From positions 1 to 19,651 of the forward strand of contig CAZEAN010000104.1 of assembly GCA_964510225.1 (NCBI GenBank): a DNA stretch of 19,651 nt, read 5' to 3'. The position numbers and the translations under genes are program-made. Of this stretch, positions 1-7,805 are shown in pieces. Each line of letters begins with the position of its first letter. Position 1 is the first letter of the stretch. The notes below the pieces were generated by a model that saw nothing but the letters and a program-made list of their open reading frames with translations, searched no databases and was not told the DNA's origin. The stretch is from CAZEAN01 sp964510225. GTDB taxonomy: Bacteria; Planctomycetota; Planctomycetia; Isosphaerales; Isosphaeraceae.

Positions 1-26
1 TAGAATATGCGAACAAGCCGCGGCGG

Positions 27-677
27 TCACGAAGAATCGGTTACAGTAGAACTAACAGGATGAGCTTCGTTCTCAAGCTCAGCTCGCAGATAGTACGCGT
101 CTCCGGTATGAACCAACCACCGACCCTCGTTGGCAATCGCCACCCCACAATGACCAAGCGTATGGCCAAACAGCGGTAAGAGTCGAATGTCGATCTTGGG
201 CGAGATGTTAACCGGACGCGAACCGATGCCATACCAATCCACCTCAGAGGATTCGCCATACGCGACCCATCTCGGTTCATGGGCTACCTGCGACAACGAG
301 TAGCGCGGATTCCCCGAGGCCAGATTCGCTTTCTCTTCGACGGAGACATGCACTTTGGCGTTCGGGAAATCCGCCAAGCCTCCGATGTGGTCGGGATCGC
401 AATGGGTCAGCACGATATCGGTAACGTCGCCCGCGTCGAGGCCCATCGTCTGCAGTTGGCGAACGGCAGTGAGTTCTGGGATGAAACGAAACCCGGCCGT
501 TTGGATTGCTGCAGGTCCGATTCGTTCCTCGGGGGCATTGACGTCGTGAAGACCGATGCCGCTATCGACGAGGACGACCTCCTCGTCACTCCTGATCAGG
601 ATACAGTGACAACACGCCGGTGGCGAAGGCGGTGCATGAAGCCAACCGCAGTTCAGGTGAAGGGTTTGGAACCGCAT
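27..677 (-). CDS. Metallo-beta-lactamase-fold hydrolase, HxDxDH variant, possibly C-terminally shortened
   Basis: Probable metal-dependent hydrolase of the MBL superfamily (the lactonase/glyoxalase-II-like branch is plausible); the substrate cannot be told. With the start at 677 the protein has 216 residues. The metal motif reads THCDPDHIGG: His92, Asp94, Asp96 and His97, so the usual second His of HxHxDH is Asp. Further likely ligands are His172 (GHTLGH) and Asp193 (HTGDAYY). There is no signal peptide, so it is probably cytoplasmic. The ATG at 677 is preferred over the in-frame ATG at 698 because AGGAGG at 688-693 lies 10 bases before it, and the upstream ATG would overlap that ribosome binding site. 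Relatives usually continue well past the HTGDA motif with a further His-containing segment. Here the frame stops 23 residues after Asp193, close to the window edge, so the gene may be truncated. Confidence 0.85.
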   Translation of the reverse strand: MRFQTLHLNCGWLHAPPSPPACCHCILIRSDEEVVLVDSGIGLHDVNAPEERIGPAAIQTAGFRFIPELTAVRQLQTMGLDAGDVTDIVLTHCDPDHIGGLADFPNAKVHVSVEEKANLASGNPRYSLSQVAHEPRWVAYGESSEVDWYGIGSRPVNISPKIDIRLLPLFGHTLGHCGVAIANEGRWLVHTGDAYYLRAELENEAHPVSSTVTDSS

Positions 678-687
678 AGACAGACGC

Positions 688-693
688 CCTCCT
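688..693 (-). promoter_or_regulatory. Ribosome binding site of the MBL-fold gene
   Basis: AGGAGG on the minus strand, 10 bases before the ATG at 677. It decides between the two candidate in-frame ATGs. Confidence 0.75.
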
Positions 694-701
694 CTCATCG
701 A

Positions 702-726
702 AGACCAAGCAACTTAAGTTTGGTCT
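702..726. repeat. Inverted repeat AGACCAA-N11-TTGGTCT, candidate operator
   Basis: Perfect 7-bp arms (702-708 and 720-726) flank an 11-base spacer. The spacer and one arm base also contain the 10-bp palindrome AACTTAAGTT (711-720). The element starts 25 bases upstream of the MBL-fold start codon, where a repressor would be expected to bind. No regulator gene is adjacent. It could instead form a hairpin in the 5' leader. Confidence 0.5.
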
Positions 727-1117
727 CAGGGGATCAGTTGCTACGCCCGTCTCCATCTCTCGCACACCACCCCGGGCTTGCAGGCTAATCGTACCAATTC
801 ACATCGTAGATCTTAGAATCAGCGGCATCCATGACCCATCGCACTCAGTTGAGGAGGCGGCCTTTCGAAGACCGTGGGGATAGCAGCTTCATCGGGCACG
901 CCTTGACGCAGCCAATTGATTACGATCTATCGATCACAACGATCACAAACGGGCAAGTCCTCAGATTCGATGGATCGGACCCGCTCGGGGGCACTTCAAT
1001 GAATTGCCTCCTTAAATCGAGACTGAAGCATAGCAATTATCGTGCCCCGCAAACCGGAGCGTAGTAGACTCCTACTGGATCACCCATTGGTTGATCACCG
1101 TCCCCCCTTCCCGATTC

Positions 1118-1146
1118 GATTGGAGGCCAGACCTCCCGATCCAATC
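1118..1146. repeat. Imperfect hairpin upstream of the PilZ gene
   Basis: GATTGG (1118-1123) pairs with CCAATC (1141-1146), and the nested GGAGG (1122-1126) pairs with CCTCC (1132-1136) around a 5-base loop. The two pairings share bases, so one extended stem would have an asymmetric internal loop. It lies about 90 bases before the PilZ start codon. Function unknown. Confidence 0.3.
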
Positions 1147-1235
1147 AGATCAGATCCGGTTCGATCGCACGCTTCATTACGAAACCAAGCGCCCCCTCTC
1201 GATCCCAACAACGAAGCCTCAGAAGGACAGGAGCA

Positions 1236-1580
1236 GTGACAGCGCCTCAAGAGCGACGCGCCGATCCTCGGCAGACGGCGCTGACTAATCACGTGGCACT
1301 CGAATGGTGGGAACAATCAACCACCAGGTCCATCGAGGGACAAATCGTTGATATCAGCAACGGTGGGGTCTTCGTGCAAACCGAGTCCCCCGAGAAGCCG
1401 TCGATCGGTCACGACGTCTTAATCCGAGTGGTCGAGCCGGCTTCGACCCCTTGGGTCAGCGGTCGGATCGCTCGTCACGATCAGTCAAATGGATTGGGAA
1501 TCCAGTTTGGCAGACCCTGTCCCAAAGACGTCTTCCAGGCCGTTGTCCTCGGGATCGGCTTCGGAAACCTCCTCTCATGA
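1236..1580 (+). CDS. PilZ-domain protein, probable c-di-GMP receptor
   Basis: A single-domain PilZ protein of 114 residues, probably cytoplasmic. Both c-di-GMP-binding signatures are present: RxxxR (Arg8-Ala-Asp-Pro-Arg12) and DxSxxG (Asp39-Ile-Ser41-Asn-Gly-Gly44). The later strand GLGIQF is also typical. Proteins of this type change partner interactions on binding c-di-GMP and often act on motility, attachment or polysaccharide output. The start is GTG, supported by AAGGA at 1223-1227, eight bases upstream. The stop lies inside TCATGA, shared with the convergent SGNH hydrolase stop. The nearest candidate target is the glycosyltransferase/sugar-dehydrogenase pair about 1.4 kb downstream, but that link is only inferred from proximity. 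Confidence 0.88.
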   Translation: MTAPQERRADPRQTALTNHVALEWWEQSTTRSIEGQIVDISNGGVFVQTESPEKPSIGHDVLIRVVEPASTPWVSGRIARHDQSNGLGIQFGRPCPKDVFQAVVLGIGFGNLLS

Positions 1581-2852
1581 CGAGTCTCGGACAACCCTGA
1601 GCTGGAGAACTCGAGGCAACCGACGTTGATTAAACTCCGCTTCCACTTCTGACATACGCGATTTGGTCTCGTCCTCGGATTCCGCCAACGAAGCCCGCCA
1701 ATCCCGATACTCTTGGCGGCGGACTCGCTCCAGATCCGCGCGAAGCCTCGAGGCTTCAAGAACGGTCGGGAACTCCGGTAAGGTGGTCAAATCAAGTCCA
1801 TTCTCAAGTTCGCGACTCGAACACGCGGCAACTTCGGCAAGTTCTCCAGATTCATCAAATCCTGCAAGCAGCCGATAGTTCCCAGACTTAAGCCCGCTTA
1901 CCTGGAGTCGGTACCGATTGAAACGATCGGAGACTCCTTCCAGTGCCAACGATTGCCGGTCCACTTCGGGGTCAAAAACCATCGGGAGCGGGGATCTCCA
2001 ACGAAACCCGAGACCTTGATCACTGACCTGGAGAGACTCGACCTCTCCTTCAATGACCATCGATGCTTTCGCATCAATGGAGGCCTCGGCGACCAGACCG
2101 GGAACTTCCCAGGCTTCCAACAATGATTCCGCCATCAGCCAGTGGCCTGTTTTGTTGGGATGGACTGCATCGCTGGCGAGAAAAAAGCTGACCCGCTCGG
2201 CCCTCCGGCGCTGGAGATGCGCGTTCAAGACCCAGTGTGCATCAGCGACGACGTGCCCCTCCGTCCTCAGTTTCAAGAGCCAATGGCCGTAACGCGCCAG
2301 GACGTCGTCATAACGGCTGTAAGGATGGCGATAACCGTAGAAGATCGCCGCAGGGTCAGCGACCTGTCGTCGGTGGTCGTCGAATGGCGGTGGCGTGATG
2401 AAATGGACCGTGGCGCGAATCTCATCAGCTCGATCGATCAAGCGACGGACCCCGTCCCGGTAGGCCCGAAATCGTTCACGATCAAACGGGTGATAATTGC
2501 CATCATTCATCCCGAAGCAAGCAACGATCAGGTCCGGCGCCACCGATTTGACGTCACGATCGAACCGATCGTGGGCATCTGGCCTCCTCGGTGAGTGATC
2601 CGGCTCGCTTGTCCCGGAAATCGTCTCGCTGCTGATCCCCCGGTTCAAGACCTCAATGTCACGGTCCGGAAACCGGGTCATCAAGAAGAACTCGATATCA
2701 ATGACATAGCCGCCAGACTGGGTAATACTATCGCCAAAAAAAACAACTCGATCCCCATCCTGAGGAGCGTCCGCTCCCTCAAGGCCGCCTGCGGGCAGGA
2801 TCGAAATGATCCCGACCATCATCGCCGCTTGAACCAATCTCGACGCTGACAC
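1575..2852 (-). CDS. Exported SGNH/GDSL-family hydrolase with C-terminal extension
   Basis: Serine esterase/lipase-type hydrolase of the SGNH superfamily, 425 residues. Block I is GDSIT with nucleophile Ser42, block II has Gly72 (NRGISS), block III is FGMND (Gly114, Asn116), and block V is SDAVHP (Asp228, His231). The catalytic set is complete. Residues 1-29 look like a Sec signal peptide ending near EGADA, so it is probably periplasmic. Natural substrates could be acyl or acetyl groups on polysaccharides, but this is not shown. The GTG at 2852 is chosen because AAGGAGA lies directly upstream at normal spacing and the signal peptide then begins at the N-terminus. Longer in-frame starts up to 3026 would add a basic non-signal stretch and run into the divergent glycosyltransferase gene. 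After about residue 245 there is a planctomycete-style extension with predicted beta-strands and a helical, charged region (about 365-410). The 3' end overlaps the PilZ gene by six bases. Confidence 0.88.
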   Translation of the reverse strand: MSASRLVQAAMMVGIISILPAGGLEGADAPQDGDRVVFFGDSITQSGGYVIDIEFFLMTRFPDRDIEVLNRGISSETISGTSEPDHSPRRPDAHDRFDRDVKSVAPDLIVACFGMNDGNYHPFDRERFRAYRDGVRRLIDRADEIRATVHFITPPPFDDHRRQVADPAAIFYGYRHPYSRYDDVLARYGHWLLKLRTEGHVVADAHWVLNAHLQRRRAERVSFFLASDAVHPNKTGHWLMAESLLEAWEVPGLVAEASIDAKASMVIEGEVESLQVSDQGLGFRWRSPLPMVFDPEVDRQSLALEGVSDRFNRYRLQVSGLKSGNYRLLAGFDESGELAEVAACSSRELENGLDLTTLPEFPTVLEASRLRADLERVRRQEYRDWRASLAESEDETKSRMSEVEAEFNQRRLPRVLQLRVVRDSS

Positions 2853-2877
2853 AATTAAGTCTCCTTCTGAAACTGGA

Positions 2878-2899
2878 CAATCTTGATCGACCGAGATTG
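2878..2899. repeat. Inverted repeat CAATCT-N10-AGATTG in a divergent promoter region
   Basis: Perfect 6-bp arms (2878-2883, 2894-2899) lie 26 bases upstream of the SGNH hydrolase start and about 120 bases before the glycosyltransferase start. The placement resembles the repeat before the MBL-fold gene, but the sequence is unrelated. It could be an operator or chance. Confidence 0.3.
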
Positions 2900-3017
2900 A
2901 CGACTCTCCGAAAACCCGATAGGGATCGAAAAGTGGATCCATCGGATCCGATCTTCCGAACCTGCAATCGTCCGTCCTGCCGATCGGAACGCTTTGGCCA
3001 CGCTCCCGGACTCGTCC

Positions 3018-6000
3018 ATGAACCATCGAACGCGAGCCTCGGAATTAGTCTCGACCCCCGATCCTCGAGAGCAGGATACAGTCGAGTCGCCACGGCTCAA
3101 CCAAGCGGTTTACCAGCAACGGCGGGTCCGGGTCCTCCAAGCACGACTTGCCGAGCGCGATCGGCTGGTCGAGCATCTTCGATCGGAACTCACGGAGCGA
3201 TTCCTCCATTCGACCTGGCTCGATGGCGAAGTGCAACGCCGAGAGACCAAGATTGGGACTCTGGTAGCAGAACTCGAAACGCAATCAGCCCAGCTTCAGC
3301 ACCTCCAGAACGAACTCCGCGAACGGGATCGGTCCGCCGCAGTCCGCTTCAGTCGGTTCCTCAACAAGCTCACCCGAGTCGCAACCATCCGACCTCGCAA
3401 ACTGGTTCAGCAGCTCCGTCGACGCTTGGTGCAACTCAAGAGACCGTTCAACCACGCGACCTCCGCACTCAGTCCGTCTTTTCCAGATCCTTCTCCGGCT
3501 CCACCCGGAGCCACGACTACCGAACTCCCGAAAACGGAAGGGCCAACCGGGACGACTCGGAGAACGCACTCAGACCTTATTCAATTCTTGCGCCCAGAGC
3601 CCGATCCCTACCATCGATGGATCACGACATTAGAAAGCGAAGAGGCCATCCCGGATCCGGAACTCCTCAATCCGGCTCATGAAGCGATCCTCAGCGTTCC
3701 GATGACCATTGCCGTCGTTCTGGACGGAGTCGGCGCGTCAGCAACCGCACTTCAACGCTCACTCTTGAGCATCATCAATCAAGCCGAACCACCCACTGAG
3801 ATCGTCGTGATCGGAGAACCGGAGGCTATCGGGCTTGTTGCTCGTGATCGGATCCGACTCATCGCAAGTTCCCCGGAGTCAAAGTCTGAGGTCCTTAATC
3901 AGGTCATCAGCAGACTCGACGCTGACTACGTTCTCTTCACGAATCATCAGTATCTACTCCCCTCCACGTTTGTTGAGCACTTGCTCACTTCTCTGAACAA
4001 TCAAGCGACAGCCCCCGCTTTTCTCTACGTCGACGAAGATGAAATCGATGACGATGGTCGCCGTCGCGCGCCGATCTTTCGTTCCCCTTGGTCACCAGAG
4101 CAACTTCTGACCGACTGGTACACCGGACCGCTCTGTCTGGTCGATCGACTACTCGCGATCGAAGTCGGAGGAATCAAGGAGGCGGACCCGAAGATCTGGC
4201 TCTTCGACCTAGTTCTCCGACTCTCGGAGGCATCTTCGGACGTTAAGCACCTTCCCGGCGTCTTCTACCACCGACAGCGCATCCGAGAGTACACTTCGGA
4301 TCGAAATTTCTTGGAAGAAACAGATATCGATGTCGATCTTGGATCTCAGCAGAAGGTCGTTAACGCAGCCCTGGAGCGTCGGGGGATCGATGCGGAGGTC
4401 ATTCAGCCAACATGGGCAATCCAGCAAGGGCAGAATCGATTGGCGCTCCGCTTCCCTGATCGAGGCCCTCACGTTGCGATCCTGATCCCGACCCGCGATC
4501 GTCTCGACCTCCTCCGGCGTTGCATCTCATCCATTCGATCCAGGACTGACTACGAAAACTATCGACTCATCATTCTTGATCACCAAAGTGTCGAACCGGA
4601 AACCAGAGCTTACTTCGACGACGTCGTGAAGGATCCTCGGATCGTTGTCATTCCAGTCGGCGCCAAGACCAGCGGCTTCAATTATGCCGCGATCCATAAC
4701 GAAGTGATCGAACATCTCGAGGAGAGCGTTCAGTACCTGCTCCTCCTCAACAACGATACGGAAGTCCGGACGCCCGGATGGCTCAGCACGCTGGTGGGCT
4801 ACGTCCAGTTCCCTGGCGTCGGCGCTGTCGGGGCTCGGTTACTCTACGCTGATGGTCGGATCCAGCATGCCGGGATCAGTCGAAGCCTCGATGCCCGACT
4901 CCCAACCCATCTCCATCGAGGAGCTCCTTGGTGGCGGACGACTGAAGGTTCGTCATCGCCGCGGACCACCACCAACGTCGACGCCATTACAGCGGCCTGT
5001 ATGCTGATCCGGCGCGACCTCTTTCGTGAACTCGGGGGGTTTGATCAGGTCTCGTTCGGAGTCGGCTACAATGATGTTGATCTCTGTGAACGGATCCAGA
5101 AACGAGGGCTCCGGATCGTCTATGCCGCCGAGGCCGAATTGCTTCATCTTGAAGGTGCCTCGCGAGGGCTCACCGATAGCCCGATTGAGGCATCTCGCTA
5201 TCAAGATCTCTGGGGGGACTTCCCGAACCGCCATCAACACCCGATGGTCCGAGTCGACTCAGGAGAACCAGTAAGACCCCTTCGGAATCATCTCCGGGGC
5301 CTCGGACGATTCCGGGACCTCAGACCGCTTCTAGTGGTCGAAAGCGATCGGAGATCCGACGCGATTGGCATGGCGAGGCAACTTCATCGCTACCTCACCG
5401 CGTCACATCGGCTCGAGGTCGTTCTCGAGCTTCCTGATCGTCCTGACGGGCTCAATCCTCCTGATCCATCTGCCAGAGTCGCGGAACTTCTTGAGCGGAT
5501 TGACCGCGACCGGATCAATCTCGTCCACGGGATCGGCGCTGGCGCCTTTGTCGCCATCAAGGCCGCGCAAGAGCACTCCCTCCCCTCACTCTGGAGCTTC
5601 CGCGAGTTCATCGATTTTCGAGAGGCTTACCAGGACCTTGACCAAGAGCATGCGCGGGTCGCACTCCAATCCGGCTCCGACGCCAACCTCGTCCTCTTTC
5701 CATCTGGAGCGGTCCGGAGTTGCTTCCACCCGTTAGCCTCGGGTTGGAACGCCGAGCTGATCCGGGAGGTTGAGCCACCAATCCCAGCGCCCGAAGACAG
5801 CAACACCGTCTTCGATGATCAAGAGACGGTCGGATCGATCCGATCGATCGCAGTGATCGCTGACGAAGCCGGAACAATCGAATTGGTAGCGGATGCGCTC
5901 TCATTATTAATCCCGGACCAACGCTTCAAGGTCTCCGGATTCATTCCACGCTTTCAATTCAGTCCCAGCACAACAGAAACTGGTGATCGACGGGTGGTCC

Positions 6001-6380
6001 GGTTCCATTCCGAACCGTCCTTCTACAAAGCAATCCGGCACGCCGACGCCTTCCTCTGTATCCCAGGCCGAGACTTGTTTCATCGGGCGCTCTCGGTTGC
6101 ATTACAATCGCGAGTCCCCACGATTGCGACCGCGATCGACGGCTTGAATGAATACGCCCCATCCGGGAGCACACTCCTCATTGATCCGGAACTGGGTCTC
6201 GAACCACTCCGACGGACACTCCGTAAGATCTTGGAGATGACCAAAATCGAATCTGAGCAGGTCGAGCGTGGAGCTTCCGGGATCTCGCTCCTGGCGGATC
6301 CCGGTGCCTGGCTGGATCGATACTTCTTGCACTATCAGAATTGTTTAAAAAAGGCGACCTCACAACAACCTTCAGCTTAA
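3018..6380 (+). CDS. Large multi-domain glycosyltransferase (coiled coil, degenerate GT2, GT2, GT4-like)
   Basis: Protein of 1120 residues, probably cytoplasmic or membrane-associated, building a surface glycan. Residues about 25-100 form a charged coiled coil rich in Arg, Glu, Leu and Gln. Residues about 230-420 resemble a GT2 domain of the O-antigen type, with a YVDEDEID..GRR..P.F..PWSPEQLL region. The position where family members carry the Asp-Asp metal motif reads FTNHQYLLP (His310, Gln311), so this domain is probably not catalytic. A second GT2 domain starts near residue 482 (VAILIPTRDR), has LLLNNDTEV (Asp580) and YNDVDLC, and looks intact. From about 769 to the end the fold resembles GT4 (group 1), with a weak nucleotide-sugar region around 1005-1050. 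ATG 3018 is preferred; TTG 2994 is the alternative, and neither has a clear ribosome binding site. The sugar dehydrogenase gene follows 59 bases downstream. Confidence 0.85.
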   Translation: MNHRTRASELVSTPDPREQDTVESPRLNQAVYQQRRVRVLQARLAERDRLVEHLRSELTERFLHSTWLDGEVQRRETKIGTLVAELETQSAQLQHLQNELRERDRSAAVRFSRFLNKLTRVATIRPRKLVQQLRRRLVQLKRPFNHATSALSPSFPDPSPAPPGATTTELPKTEGPTGTTRRTHSDLIQFLRPEPDPYHRWITTLESEEAIPDPELLNPAHEAILSVPMTIAVVLDGVGASATALQRSLLSIINQAEPPTEIVVIGEPEAIGLVARDRIRLIASSPESKSEVLNQVISRLDADYVLFTNHQYLLPSTFVEHLLTSLNNQATAPAFLYVDEDEIDDDGRRRAPIFRSPWSPEQLLTDWYTGPLCLVDRLLAIEVGGIKEADPKIWLFDLVLRLSEASSDVKHLPGVFYHRQRIREYTSDRNFLEETDIDVDLGSQQKVVNAALERRGIDAEVIQPTWAIQQGQNRLALRFPDRGPHVAILIPTRDRLDLLRRCISSIRSRTDYENYRLIILDHQSVEPETRAYFDDVVKDPRIVVIPVGAKTSGFNYAAIHNEVIEHLEESVQYLLLLNNDTEVRTPGWLSTLVGYVQFPGVGAVGARLLYADGRIQHAGISRSLDARLPTHLHRGAPWWRTTEGSSSPRTTTNVDAITAACMLIRRDLFRELGGFDQVSFGVGYNDVDLCERIQKRGLRIVYAAEAELLHLEGASRGLTDSPIEASRYQDLWGDFPNRHQHPMVRVDSGEPVRPLRNHLRGLGRFRDLRPLLVVESDRRSDAIGMARQLHRYLTASHRLEVVLELPDRPDGLNPPDPSARVAELLERIDRDRINLVHGIGAGAFVAIKAAQEHSLPSLWSFREFIDFREAYQDLDQEHARVALQSGSDANLVLFPSGAVRSCFHPLASGWNAELIREVEPPIPAPEDSNTVFDDQETVGSIRSIAVIADEAGTIELVADALSLLIPDQRFKVSGFIPRFQFSPSTTETGDRRVVRFHSEPSFYKAIRHADAFLCIPGRDLFHRALSVALQSRVPTIATAIDGLNEYAPSGSTLLIDPELGLEPLRRTLRKILEMTKIESEQVERGASGISLLADPGAWLDRYFLHYQNCLKKATSQQPSA

Positions 6381-6439
6381 AGTCGTATTCCGATCAGCGC
6401 TGTCAAGTGCTCTGACTTTTGACGAATCGACAGCTTTCC

Positions 6440-7783
6440 ATGAGTACTGAGCCCATCGAAGTCATTGAAGCATCACTGAGTGACCGGATCGTGGCCAAGA
6501 CAGCCGCGGTGGGGGTGATCGGCCTCGGTTATGTTGGCCTCCCCCTTGTCGAACTTTTCGCCGACGCTGGCTTTCCGGTGATCGGATTCGATACCGACCA
6601 GACCAAGGTCGATCGGCTTAATCGTGGCGAAAGCTACATCGGCCATGTTTCCTCGGAACGGGTCGAATTGATGGTGGAGTCGGGTCGGTTCGAAGCATCG
6701 AGTCGCTTTGATCGACTTCAAGAAGTCGACGCGATCCTGATCTGTGTCCCAACCCCTCTCGGGAATCATCGCGAGCCTGACCTCTCTGCGGTAATCAACA
6801 CCGGGATCTCGATCTCGGAATCGCTACGACCAGGACAGCTAGTGGTCTTGGAGAGCACAACTTATCCCGGGACGACCCGAGACGTCCTCAGGCCAACACT
6901 GGAGCAAAGCGGCCTTCTACCGGGCCGTGACTTTCTCCTCGCCTATAGTCCCGAACGCGAAGACCCCGGGAATCCTAATCATTCGGCAGGCAAGATACCC
7001 AAAGTTGTCGGAGGATCGGACCCGGTGAGTGGCCGGGTCGCCTGTTTGCTCTACGGTGCGGTAGTTCCTCAGGTCGTCCCGGTCTCAAGTTGCGAGGTCG
7101 CGGAGGCCTGCAAGATTCTCGAGAACACCTACCGGGCTGTGAATATCGCCCTCGTGAACGAACTCAAGGTACTCTACGACCGGATGGGGATCGATGTCTG
7201 GGAGGTCATCAATGCGGCCAAGACCAAACCGTTCGGGTTTCAGGCATTCTACCCAGGGCCAGGACTCGGCGGACACTGCATCCCGATTGACCCTTTCTAC
7301 TTGGCCTGGGCTGCAAGCTCCTATGGAATGCGGACTCGGTTCATCGAGTTAGCTGGTGAAATCAACACCTCCATGCCAGAATTTGTCGTTAGTAAAGTTG
7401 TCGATGCACTGAATGATCGTCGACTCGCTGCCAACGGGAGCCGGGTCACGATCCTCGGGATGGCGTACAAGAAGGACGTTGATGACCCCCGTGAGTCACC
7501 TGCCCTCGAATTGTGGAGCCAGCTTCAGTCCAAAGGTGCCGTGGTTTCCTATCACGACCCCTTAATCCCGATCCTCCCACCGATGAGGCATTATCCTCAT
7601 CTCCAGGGTGCAAGCATTACGCTGACCGAAGAGTGGCTCCAAAGCCAAGATTGCGTCTTAATCGCCACCGATCACAGCTCGTACGACTGGAACTGGATCG
7701 TGGCTCACGCTCCGTTAGTCGTTGACACTCGGAACGCAACCGCAAACGTCAGGGAGCACCGCGATCGAATTGTGCAGGCATAG
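6440..7783 (+). CDS. Nucleotide-sugar 6-dehydrogenase (UDP-glucose/UDP-GlcNAc/GDP-mannose dehydrogenase family)
   Basis: NAD-dependent enzyme that oxidises C6 of a nucleotide sugar twice to give the uronic acid, a precursor of acidic polysaccharides. The protein has 447 residues, a normal length. The N-terminal Rossmann domain has GLGYVG (Gly28, Gly30, Gly33) and an acidic end of strand two (GFDTD). The central helix carries ENTYRAVNIALVNEL. The catalytic cysteine is Cys280 in GGHCIPIDPFYL. The FGFQAFYPGPGLGGHC form is closest to the WbpA-type UDP-N-acetylglucosamine 6-dehydrogenases as I recall them, but substrate choice cannot be settled by eye. The C-terminal domain has GMAYKKDVDDPRESPA. 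ATG 6440 is preferred over TTG 6419, which would add seven untypical residues. It is probably co-transcribed with the glycosyltransferase upstream and is convergent with the WD40 gene 22 bases away. Confidence 0.93.
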   Translation: MSTEPIEVIEASLSDRIVAKTAAVGVIGLGYVGLPLVELFADAGFPVIGFDTDQTKVDRLNRGESYIGHVSSERVELMVESGRFEASSRFDRLQEVDAILICVPTPLGNHREPDLSAVINTGISISESLRPGQLVVLESTTYPGTTRDVLRPTLEQSGLLPGRDFLLAYSPEREDPGNPNHSAGKIPKVVGGSDPVSGRVACLLYGAVVPQVVPVSSCEVAEACKILENTYRAVNIALVNELKVLYDRMGIDVWEVINAAKTKPFGFQAFYPGPGLGGHCIPIDPFYLAWAASSYGMRTRFIELAGEINTSMPEFVVSKVVDALNDRRLAANGSRVTILGMAYKKDVDDPRESPALELWSQLQSKGAVVSYHDPLIPILPPMRHYPHLQGASITLTEEWLQSQDCVLIATDHSSYDWNWIVAHAPLVVDTRNATANVREHRDRIVQA

Positions 7784-7805
7784 TCCAAGCCAGCTGATCT
7801 CGATC

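Larger units (their letters stand above)
678..1235. other. Long non-coding stretch between the MBL-fold and PilZ genes
   Basis: About 560 bases separate two divergent genes. Apart from the inverted repeats at 702-726 and 1118-1146 and the ribosome binding sites, I see no convincing content. The open frames here (for example 831-1064 and 1042-1239, plus strand) have arginine/proline-rich, low-complexity translations with no family resemblance, and the first has no ribosome binding site. The part from 1080 to 1215 is dense in GATC: seven copies between 1081 and 1260. Confidence 0.5.

Noticed and set aside
831..1064. 77-codon open frame on the plus strand between the MBL-fold and PilZ genes
   Set aside because: No ribosome binding site, no recognisable family pattern, and a composition that looks like translated GATC-rich spacer.
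1042..1239. 65-codon plus-strand frame whose stop overlaps the PilZ GTG (GTGA), suggesting translational coupling
   Set aside because: The GTG start has no ribosome binding site and the Pro/Arg/Asp-rich product looks like random translation; the overlap is easily chance.
2853..3026. N-terminal extension of the SGNH hydrolase up to 3026
   Set aside because: It would bury the signal peptide, ignore the strong AAGGAGA site before the GTG at 2852 and overlap the divergent glycosyltransferase start.
2897..3682. 261-codon plus-strand frame over the start of the glycosyltransferase gene
   Set aside because: Ser/Arg/Pro-rich shadow of the real glycosyltransferase frame, which has clear family motifs.
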